DNA of 64,000 nucleotides from Prevotella sp. E2-28 (GTDB lineage Bacteria; Bacteroidota; Bacteroidia; Bacteroidales; Bacteroidaceae): NCBI RefSeq assembly GCF_022024055.1, contig NZ_CP091788.1, positions 1,984,001 to 2,048,000 of the forward strand, read 5' to 3'. Shown piece by piece: positions 35,593 to 42,184 of this stretch (position 1 is its first letter; each line of letters starts with the position of its first letter). The notes under the pieces were generated by a model. It saw only the letters and a program-made list of their open reading frames with translations, ran no database searches and was not told where the DNA came from. The position numbers and the translations under genes were made by a program.

Positions 35593-36354
35593 ATGAAAAA
35601 GTCTGCAATAAAAATAATGTTTCTGGCGGCAGTCCTCACCTTCGTGTGGGGCTGCTCGTCAGACGATGAAAGTACATCAGCCAACTATACGTTTGCTACA
35701 GCGGAGAAACCGGCATGGAGTGTAGACCTGACGGGCAACGACGATGCTCCGGCATGGACAGCACCGGACCCGTCGCTCTTCGAGAGTGCGATGTTCATCA
35801 TGGTGAAGCTGCAGGACGAGCTGGCCGCCCACTCCACCGACGGCGACCTGATGGCGGTGTTCATCGGCGACGAGTGCCGCACGGTGCCTGCCATCCGCAA
35901 TGTCGACAAGAACGGCGGCATCTACTTCGTACTGAAAATCCGTGGCAACAGCACCGACCGTGACGTCACGTTCTCGCTGAAATACTACAGTGTGCAGCTG
36001 CACAGGATGTTCACGTTAGAGGGCACCGAGAAGTTTGCCGCCGAGCGCACCTACGGCTTCGACGAGGACTTCGTGCCGCCACTGCTGCTGGGCTGCAAGA
36101 AGTACCCCGTGCAGCAGACGCTGACGGCAGAGTTGCCTTCCACCACGCCCTTCATCCCCGGCAAGAGCGACATCGTGGCGGTATTCGCCGGTAGCGAGTG
36201 CCGTGGCGTGGGCGTCGCTAGCCAGCCGTTCACCGTCTTCCGCACAACGGACGGCGAGACGCTGGACGTGCGCTACTACAGCGCGAAACAGGCAGGTGTC
36301 TATACGCTGAAGCAGAAGGTGGGACAGGAGGCGACGATTGTCCTGAACTTCTAA
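35593..36354 (+). CDS. Lipoprotein with two copies of a domain shared with the giant protein
   Basis: A 253-residue lipoprotein: the signal MKKSAIKIMFLAAVLTFVWGC ends in the lipobox WGC, followed by SSDDE. The mature part has two similar ~85-residue beta domains, one with DLMAVFIGDECRTV and a later TFSLKYY, the other with DIVAVFAGSECRGVG and LDVRYYSAKQ. The same pattern (DIVGAFDDTGRCMG...LTFRLWHY) occurs near residue 3790 of the giant protein and again near 4100. It follows the giant gene by 4 nt, so the two are co-expressed. I infer that it anchors or partners the giant protein at the cell surface. Confidence 0.7.
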   Translation: MKKSAIKIMFLAAVLTFVWGCSSDDESTSANYTFATAEKPAWSVDLTGNDDAPAWTAPDPSLFESAMFIMVKLQDELAAHSTDGDLMAVFIGDECRTVPAIRNVDKNGGIYFVLKIRGNSTDRDVTFSLKYYSVQLHRMFTLEGTEKFAAERTYGFDEDFVPPLLLGCKKYPVQQTLTAELPSTTPFIPGKSDIVAVFAGSECRGVGVASQPFTVFRTTDGETLDVRYYSAKQAGVYTLKQKVGQEATIVLNF

Positions 36355-36372
36355 TAACAACTAATAGGGCCA

Positions 36373-36800
36373 TTAAGGCTTTACAAGATAGGCTATCAGC
36401 CCGCCGATGGTGAACACGCCAGAGCTGTAGCCGTCAAAGCCCTTGTAGGTGCGCTTGCTGTCATACTTCTCCGCCTCAAGGAACTGGTGGTCGAAGTCCA
36501 CGTCGTACTCGCCTCCCTCCGTGAGCTGCCCTGTGGCCAGCAACAGCTTGATGAGCAGTTGGTTCAGTTTCTCAGCTGTGTTGAAATCATAGACGTTGCC
36601 CGTCTTTTCTGACGTGTATGATATGTTCTCCGTTGCCAGTTCCTCTATGCCGCGCAGCACCGTGTCTGCACTTGGAACACGCGTATGTGGACGCTCGCTA
36701 AGCACGTCCTTCAGATACAGGTTGAGGTCTTCCATACAGTCGCCGCCACAGCAGAACACGGAGAAGATGGCCCGTATAATCTCGCTGTACTGATAGCCAA
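36373..36800 (-). pseudogene. IS1380-family transposase fragment
   Basis: About 143 codons on the minus strand match the middle of IS1380-family DDE transposases: GYQYSEIIRAIFSVFCCGGD, SADTVLRGIEELAT, and DFDHQFLEAEKYDSKRTYKGFDGY, which holds the first catalytic Asp. The N-terminal ~60 residues and the entire C-terminal half with the remaining DDE residues are missing, and I see no terminal inverted repeats. Its right edge coincides exactly with the start of the duplicated signal-peptide sequence at 36801, so the junction looks like a deletion or recombination scar. Confidence 0.75.
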
Positions 36801-36897
36801 TAAGAACAGGCACGGAGGCTTCGGACTACAAGTGCTATTGCTGCTGTTCCTGCTACTTGTCGGAGCTAACGGCGCATACGCTCAAGGTCGTAATTAA
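36801..36897 (+). pseudogene. Stump of a second giant-protein paralogue (signal peptide only)
   Basis: The frame reads NKNRHGGFGLQVLLLLFLLL then VGANGAYAQGRN and a stop. Its first 24 bases are identical to 22940-22963, which encode the signal peptide of the giant protein, and the rest is a similar hydrophobic segment with an AYA cleavage site. There is no start codon because the upstream side is the transposase fragment, and only three or four mature residues follow. It looks like the 5' remnant of a deleted paralogue. Confidence 0.65.
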
Positions 36898-36925
36898 ACT
36901 GAAGAAATAATATCAATTACAACGA

Positions 36926-36955
36926 GGAGACAGGGTACATCCCCGTTTCCTTTTT
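36926..36955 (+). terminator. Rho-independent terminator
   Basis: Ten-base arms 36926-36935 and 36941-36950 pair with one mismatch and one G-U, around a 5-nt loop, followed by TTTTT. It closes the giant gene/lipoprotein/stump region. Confidence 0.7.
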
Positions 36956-36979
36956 AAATCAGATAACATCGTAAACATT

Positions 36980-37717
36980 ATGATTAGAGTAATGACGGAA
37001 AAAGGACTGAGCGGCAACGCACTGAAGGTCATCGCCATCGTCGCCATGACGATCGACCACCTGGCATGGGTGGGCATCGAGACCTACGAGCAGGCAGAGA
37101 CACCGACGCAGATATTCCTGCACTGCATCGGACGGCTGACGGCCCCGATGATGATATTCTTCGTGGCCGAGGGCTATCACCACACGCACGACTTCCGCCG
37201 CTACCTACGCCGTCTGCTCATGCTGGCCGTGGTGAGCCACTTCGCCTTCTGCTATTTCAATATGTCAGGCTTCAACCCGCTCGGCAACCTGCTCTTCAAT
37301 GCCACGAGCATCGCCTGGCCGCTGCTCTGGGGGCTGATACTGCTGAAAGTATGGGACATGGAGCGACTTGCCCGATGGCAGAAGGTCGGTGTTACGTTGG
37401 TGGCCTGCCTGCTCACCTGCACCTCCGACTGGAGTTGTGCCGCCCCGCTGGCCATACTCATGATAGGCCGGAACCGGGGCTGCTTCCCCAAGCAGATGCT
37501 CTGGATGATGGCCATCATCTCGCTCTACGCCGTCGCCTTCTTCATATTCCACAGTCCCACCTACGGCTTGGTCCACCTGGCCTGCTGGCTGGCAGTACCG
37601 CTGCTGGCGATGTACAACGGCCAGCGAGGACGGCTGAAGTGGCTCGGCAAGTTCTTCTACTATTACTATCCCGCCCACATGGCGGTAATAGGCCTGCTGG
37701 CCCGTTGCTTCCAATAA
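36980..37717 (+). CDS. TraX family membrane protein
   Basis: A 245-residue polytopic membrane protein with about seven hydrophobic helices. The N-terminus GLSGNALKVIAIVAMTIDHLAWVG, the GRLTAPMMIFFVAEGYHHT segment and the C-terminal FFYYYYPAHMAVI are characteristic of the TraX family. F-plasmid TraX acetylates pilin; chromosomal members probably acylate other surface substrates. It stands alone after a terminator and shares the GC-rich composition of the giant gene block, so it probably belongs to the same imported or compositionally distinct segment. Confidence 0.85.
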   Translation: MIRVMTEKGLSGNALKVIAIVAMTIDHLAWVGIETYEQAETPTQIFLHCIGRLTAPMMIFFVAEGYHHTHDFRRYLRRLLMLAVVSHFAFCYFNMSGFNPLGNLLFNATSIAWPLLWGLILLKVWDMERLARWQKVGVTLVACLLTCTSDWSCAAPLAILMIGRNRGCFPKQMLWMMAIISLYAVAFFIFHSPTYGLVHLACWLAVPLLAMYNGQRGRLKWLGKFFYYYYPAHMAVIGLLARCFQ

Positions 37718-38339
37718 CCGTGAGGTCGGCAACTTCCCTTGTTCAACGAGTTTATAGACATACTGACGGGCACAGCCTAAAAGTAAACTCTCGACACCCT
37801 TTGTCAACTTTCGACACGCTATAACTAACCTCAAAATAGGTTCAGGATTCTGTCAACTCTTGTATCCCTTTGGCAACCATTGTCAACTATGTCCACGATG
37901 TGGCAAAAATAAAGCCTCGTAAATTCCCTGCGGTAGAAATACGTCGCAAATTTATAGGAATTTTCCGAAGCAACCAAAAACAGTCATCGGATTTAGATTT
38001 CACCCACAATACTCAATAAGCCTCTTATTGGACTATTTTCCCACGCAAAATCTACTTTCCGACGCAATATCTATACAGTGTTGATAATCTGTACTTTATG
38101 AGTTAAACCGTACAAATGAACTTTGGGAAATGGAATTTCGCGATTCCCATCCCTTTAGTTCATAGGCAGGTCTTCCACTAAACTCGCCCTTCTCACTCAG
38201 AAGAGTATCATCATCTGTTCTGCACTATTGCGCTGCAAAGATAATCAATAATCACAAGATAACAAAGAAATTCGAAAGAAAAATCCTAAAAAACAGAAAA
38301 AATGAGCGATATTCTTTTGAATTTCAAAATTATTTCGTA

Positions 38340-38503
38340 ATTTTGGATAGAAAAAGCAATCTTTCTTTGTATAAAGGCAGTTCGGGGGATTGGGAAATGT
38401 CGCGGGTTACGATTTGGAGACCGTTCTCAATTCCACGTTCTGCTTTGGATTGCTTTCAAAGAACTCCGACTCAGAGCCACCAGCCGTTTCTATGACCCTT
38501 CAT
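38340..38503 (-). ncRNA. Candidate structured non-coding RNA
   Basis: A canonical promoter at 38510-38541 drives leftward transcription here, yet no ORF follows. The first ~160 nt can fold; for example GTTC(TGC)TTTG near 38438 pairs with CAAAGAAC near 38457 around a short loop, with further GGAG/CTCC pairing outside. I could not match it to a known family. Its 3' end is not defined. Confidence 0.3.
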
Positions 38504-38509
38504 CGGGTG

Positions 38510-38541
38510 CAAAGGTACGAAGATTTTTTGAAATCACCAAA
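38510..38541 (-). promoter_or_regulatory. Canonical leftward promoter TTTG-N20-TACCTTTG without a CDS
   Basis: On the minus strand TTTG (38538-38541) and TACCTTTG (38510-38517) are 20 bp apart, the consensus spacing. No coding region follows for ~790 nt. Confidence 0.65.
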
Positions 38542-38590
38542 CTTTGTAGCCGCAATATAGACTTCATACCGCTTAATAAACGTGAAATCG

Positions 38591-38621
38591 TTGCCTAAAT
38601 CGAATTGTTTTTGTACCTTTG
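38591..38621 (+). promoter_or_regulatory. Promoter TTG-N20-TACCTTTG for the TPR regulator
   Basis: TTG at 38591-38593 and TACCTTTG at 38614-38621. A short hairpin with GAGGC/GCCTC arms (about 38639-38655) lies in the leader before the ATG. Confidence 0.65.
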
Positions 38622-38664
38622 CACCCCAAAATAACACCGAGGCTTATATTTGCCTCGCGCAATA

Positions 38665-40428
38665 ATGGATTTACGGAATATGAATAGACTAGCTTACATA
38701 TATATAAGTATGATTGTCGTGACCTTGTTTGGTTGCAACGGCAGGAAGATCACCTCTCAGTTAGAGGCTGTCAGCAAGATTGCGGATGCCAACCCGGACT
38801 CTGCACTTATCGTATTGGATGAATACAGCAAACAAAAGGATGATTGGGGCAAGGCCGACAGAATGCATTATGAACTCATACGGCTGAAAGCGTTGAATAA
38901 GTCTGGAGTGAAAATCAAGTCAGACTCTATCATAAAAGATGTTGTCACATACTTTGATGGCAATGGGGAACATAACGAACAGATGTTAGCCTACTACCTG
39001 TTAGGGAGGTTTTATGCTAACATCGGAGAAGCACCACAGGCTTTACAGACTTATTATGATGCCATAGATAAAGCCGACACTTTAGATTCCAACTGCGACT
39101 ATGGGACTTTGGCTGCTATATACGGACAAATGGCGAGTATTTTTCATCAGCAATATTTGCCACACGACGAAATCTGGGCCGTTCGACATTATGTGAAATG
39201 CATTGGTCAACTTGGTAATGAAATTGAATATACTATTGCTCAGAGCCAACTAATGAAGCCATACTATTTGCTTGGCGAGAATGATTCCGTATTACAGATA
39301 ATACAAAATTCGTATAAAAGACTAACAGAACTTGGAGAAACTAAAAGAGCGGCTGGTTTACTGCCTACTGCAATTTATATCAATATCGAGCGGAATTTGC
39401 TATCCGAAGCAGAAAAAGAGATAACGGTCTTTGAGCATGAGTCTGGTTTATTTGATGATAAAGGTAATATTGCTGGTGGACGCGAGCACTATTATGCAAC
39501 TAAAGGTTTCTACGAGTTAGCAAACAACGACTTTGATTCTGCGGAAATATATTTTAGAAAGTCTATACAGTTCGGACATTTTTCTGATGCCTATAAAGGG
39601 TTGTTGTCTGTCTATCGCCATAAGAATGTGCTAGACTCCATTATTCATTTCTCACTTTTGTATGAGGATGCGCAAGACTCCTTGCACAATCAGATGCAAA
39701 TAGACGCCACTCACAGAATGTCATCTCTATATAACTACAGCCGCAGTCAAAAAGTAGCAGAGCAAGAAGCACAGAAAGCCAGAAATGCTCGTCTGTGGAT
39801 TATTGGGATTCTTATATCTGTTGTTTTTGGTGGGATTTTGATTTTCTATATCTACAGAGACTACAAGAGGAAAAGACAAGACGAAATAGAAAAACTGGCT
39901 ATATCCCTCAATTCTGCCAAAAAAGAATACCAAGACATACAAGAAGAACTCCAAAGGCTAAAAGATAGGGATTATAAGAAACTTATTGCTGAAAAAGAAC
40001 TGAAGGGGAAAGAACTGAAAATGACAATTGAAGAACTTGCTGATGCGACAGGCCTTCCATCTGTAATTGACAATCTAAGTGATTTTGAAAACAGCAAAAT
40101 TGTAGGGGTATTCCGCAAGAAGAAAGATTTTAGGTCTGACAATCCTATACCAAACAAAGCGGAATGGCGAGCTTTAGAAGTACAATTTAGCAAAGATATG
40201 CCATCTGCATACAAGATTCTTGCTAAAGACAAGAAACTTTCTCCTTTGGAACTCCATGTCTGTATGCTATTGATTCTTGACTTTGAAGACAGTTCTATAG
40301 TCAACATGACAGACTCTATATCACAAACTATAACCACAGCCAAGTCTCGGGCTAACAGGAAAATCTTCAATGAAAAGAGTGCTCAAACCTTAAAAGCTGG
40401 GCTTTTACAACTCATAAAGGCCAATTGA
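38665..40428 (+). CDS. Membrane-bound TPR regulator with C-terminal HTH
   Basis: About 587 residues from the ATG at 38665; a second ATG at 38680 gives a tighter lipoprotein-like signal (MNRLAYIYISMIVVTLFGC). Residues ~20-360 contain TPR-like helical repeats (for example GRFYANIGEAPQALQTYYDA) predicted outside the cytoplasm. A transmembrane helix lies near 378-400 (LWIIGILISVVFGGILIFYI), then a coiled coil, and a C-terminal HTH-like domain near 525-585 (LSPLELHVCMLLILDFEDSS...SQTITTAKSRANRKIF). This is a known Bacteroidales layout for one-component transmembrane regulators. It lies 168 nt upstream of the secreted-protein gene set and is its likely regulator. Confidence 0.78.
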   Translation: MDLRNMNRLAYIYISMIVVTLFGCNGRKITSQLEAVSKIADANPDSALIVLDEYSKQKDDWGKADRMHYELIRLKALNKSGVKIKSDSIIKDVVTYFDGNGEHNEQMLAYYLLGRFYANIGEAPQALQTYYDAIDKADTLDSNCDYGTLAAIYGQMASIFHQQYLPHDEIWAVRHYVKCIGQLGNEIEYTIAQSQLMKPYYLLGENDSVLQIIQNSYKRLTELGETKRAAGLLPTAIYINIERNLLSEAEKEITVFEHESGLFDDKGNIAGGREHYYATKGFYELANNDFDSAEIYFRKSIQFGHFSDAYKGLLSVYRHKNVLDSIIHFSLLYEDAQDSLHNQMQIDATHRMSSLYNYSRSQKVAEQEAQKARNARLWIIGILISVVFGGILIFYIYRDYKRKRQDEIEKLAISLNSAKKEYQDIQEELQRLKDRDYKKLIAEKELKGKELKMTIEELADATGLPSVIDNLSDFENSKIVGVFRKKKDFRSDNPIPNKAEWRALEVQFSKDMPSAYKILAKDKKLSPLELHVCMLLILDFEDSSIVNMTDSISQTITTAKSRANRKIFNEKSAQTLKAGLLQLIKAN

Positions 40429-40478
40429 TTTAATCTGACTTAAAAATCACGCAACCCCTTGATATACAAAAGGTTTTA

Positions 40479-40488
40479 GGGGGGGGGG
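40479..40488 (+). repeat. Homopolymeric G10 tract
   Basis: Ten consecutive G residues lie in the spacer between the regulator gene and the promoter of the secreted-protein gene set, ~48 bp upstream of the -33 position. Such tracts are prone to slippage. Confidence 0.7.
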
Positions 40489-40536
40489 TGATTCCTTTTT
40501 TGTCTTCATTTGACTTACTGAAAATGAAGGCAAAGA

Positions 40537-40567
40537 TTTCTTTTATGTTATAATCGCCGTACCTTTG
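40537..40567 (+). promoter_or_regulatory. Promoter TTTC-N19-TACCTTTG for the secreted-protein gene set
   Basis: TACCTTTG at 40560-40567 with a near-consensus TTTC at 40537-40540. The ATG of the first gene is 29 nt downstream. Confidence 0.65.
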
Positions 40568-40596
40568 CAGCATCAAAACGAAAACGTTATTAAAAA

Positions 40597-40968
40597 ATGA
40601 AAAGATTAACATTAGTATTGAGTATGCTGTTATTCGTCGGTGTAAGTTTTGCCGATACACAGCAATTGTCATCGTATGAAGCGATTATTCTTCATGCAAG
40701 TATTACAGATCCGACAAAAGATCAAGAACCCTACAAATTGGGGCCTGTAAAAATCCCGTCGGTTCAACAGGACGGGCACTCCATCAAATTTGTGACATCT
40801 TGTGATGGTTGTACATTGAAAATAACAAGCGATGATGGTGATATAGAGTATTTGGTTACTATACCAGAAGGGGCAACTACCATTTCACTCCCTTCGTACC
40901 TCTCAGGCGAATACTGCTTACAGATTATACGTGGAAGATTTTGTTTCTGGAGTTACATCTGGTTATAG
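40597..40968 (+). CDS. Small secreted DUF3244-like protein
   Basis: A 123-residue exported protein with signal peptide MKRLTLVLSMLLFVGVSFA. The mature part is beta-rich: a SIKFVTSCDGCTLKITSDDG strand pair with a CDGC cysteine motif, then EYLVTIPEGATTISLPSYLSGEYCLQII. This is the pattern of DUF3244 and related small Bacteroidetes secreted proteins. It has four or five cysteines in the mature part, so disulfides are likely. Function is unknown. It is the first gene after the promoter at 40560, with a 77-nt gap to the next. Confidence 0.6.
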   Translation: MKRLTLVLSMLLFVGVSFADTQQLSSYEAIILHASITDPTKDQEPYKLGPVKIPSVQQDGHSIKFVTSCDGCTLKITSDDGDIEYLVTIPEGATTISLPSYLSGEYCLQIIRGRFCFWSYIWL

Positions 40969-41045
40969 AAAAAAATGGTCATGACTGCGGATAGACCTAA
41001 AAAACCACAAAAGAAATAGTATTAACAATTTAAAATTTAAGCAAA

Positions 41046-41228
41046 ATGAAAAAAGCTTTATTTGTTGCAGCAATGCTGCTTGGAACACTTTCTGTTTCCG
41101 CAAAAAACGTGGTACCAGTTCACACTTCATGCGGCAAGACCGCTTACATTGACACTGACCGCACCACAGTTGAGAACACCATGAAGCAGGTAATGGCTAT
41201 CGATGAGGCCCTCTGCGGTGGTGAGTAA
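41046..41228 (+). CDS. Small secreted two-cysteine peptide (60 aa)
   Basis: Sixty residues: signal peptide MKKALFVAAMLLGTLSVSA, then a ~41-residue mature peptide containing VHTSCGKTAYIDTD and ending EALCGGE. Two cysteines bracket most of the mature chain and could form one disulfide. It is followed 79 nt later by the GLPGLI gene and the outer-membrane barrel gene. I recall similar short TSCGK-type peptides beside GLPGLI genes in Bacteroidales, but I know of no assigned function. A secreted signal or bacteriocin-like peptide is possible, as is a substrate of the barrel protein. Confidence 0.65.
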   Translation: MKKALFVAAMLLGTLSVSAKNVVPVHTSCGKTAYIDTDRTTVENTMKQVMAIDEALCGGE

Positions 41229-41307
41229 TAATTAACCTGATTTGTGTAGTGGGATAGGGCTTAATTGCCCTATTCCATTACGCCTATTGATTAAGTTGAA
41301 GAATAGA

Positions 41308-42177
41308 ATGAAAAAGAGAAATGTTATATTAGCATTTGCGCTAATCGGTATTGTTAATGCATCTGCCCAAACCGTGGACTTCTCCAAGTTCCAAAAATCC
41401 GCTGAGTCTGACTCCATTGCAAAAGTGGTGTTGGAAAATTCTCAGTATCTCATCATCTACGATTACGAATATGTCAGAGATGCCGAATTTCCTGAAGACA
41501 AGAGATCCGGTATGACAATGTTACAGGTGGGAAAACGCTACAACCGCTTTATGGATTACAATGAGTTTCGCTTCGATTCACTGATGGATGCAACCGCCAA
41601 AAGCCTGAAGCCTTATGCTGAGACAGGCCCCATGATGATGCAGGCTCTCAAAAAAAGAAAGTTCAGGGAAAACATTGTCATTGACAAACAAAAAAGCACG
41701 GAGACAATCCAGAGAACGGCAGGACTGGTACAGAGATACCAGTATGACGAGCCTTGTCCAACGCTAAATTGGGAACTGGTCGAAGGTGACACAGTCATTG
41801 CCAGCTATAATTGTAAGAAAGCATTAACCAGCCTTTGGGGACGAGACTATATAGCATGGTATGCTCCAGAGGTTGACATGCCGTATGGTCCCTACAAGTT
41901 TAATGGCCTGCCTGGCTTGATTTTTATGGTTGCCGATACTCGCGGTCATCATCAATTTACGCTAAATGGTCTTGAAAAGGTTAGTCAGTATTATCCCATC
42001 TATCTTTGGGCAAGCAAGGACATTATCAAGACCAGCCGTAACAAAGTGCGCAAAATTTACAAAAATTATTGTGCCGACCCTGTAGGTGCATTAACAAGTA
42101 ATGGTGATATTCAAGTACCAGATGATGTAAAAGCATCTGTTAGTGTTAAACCATATAATCCTATTGAACTTGAATAA
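41308..42177 (+). CDS. GLPGLI family protein
   Basis: About 289 residues from the ATG at 41308, where a signal peptide begins (MKKRNVILAFALIGIVNASA). An in-frame ATG at 41242 would precede the signal peptide and is rejected. The family motif is present as KFNGLPGLIFMVADTRGHH near residue 201. GLPGLI proteins are Bacteroidetes-specific, exported and of unknown biochemical role, and are often next to TonB-type barrels. The following gene starts 7 nt after its stop. The mature protein has few cysteines apart from PCPTLNWE and NYCADP. Confidence 0.88.
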   Translation: MKKRNVILAFALIGIVNASAQTVDFSKFQKSAESDSIAKVVLENSQYLIIYDYEYVRDAEFPEDKRSGMTMLQVGKRYNRFMDYNEFRFDSLMDATAKSLKPYAETGPMMMQALKKRKFRENIVIDKQKSTETIQRTAGLVQRYQYDEPCPTLNWELVEGDTVIASYNCKKALTSLWGRDYIAWYAPEVDMPYGPYKFNGLPGLIFMVADTRGHHQFTLNGLEKVSQYYPIYLWASKDIIKTSRNKVRKIYKNYCADPVGALTSNGDIQVPDDVKASVSVKPYNPIELE

Positions 42178-42184
42178 AATCCAA

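Larger units (their letters stand above)
37718..38590. other. Gene-free stretch of ~870 nt with a gene remnant and a leftward promoter
   Basis: No credible intact CDS. At about 37719-37783 the minus strand reads LLLGCARQYVYKLVEQGKLP, a helix-turn-helix (excisionase-like) fragment without gene context. Between 37780 and 37900 the motif TGTCAACT recurs. From 38080 leftward I see nothing more. A strong leftward promoter lies at 38510-38541. Confidence 0.4.

Noticed and set aside
36980..37717. TraX as evidence of a conjugation operon here
   Set aside because: No tra genes are adjacent. Chromosomal TraX-like acyltransferases are common outside conjugation systems.
37265..37834. 189-codon minus-strand frame over the TraX gene
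   Set aside because: Most of it is antisense to a clear TraX membrane protein. Only its first part, outside TraX, resembles an HTH fragment and is noted in the gap entry.
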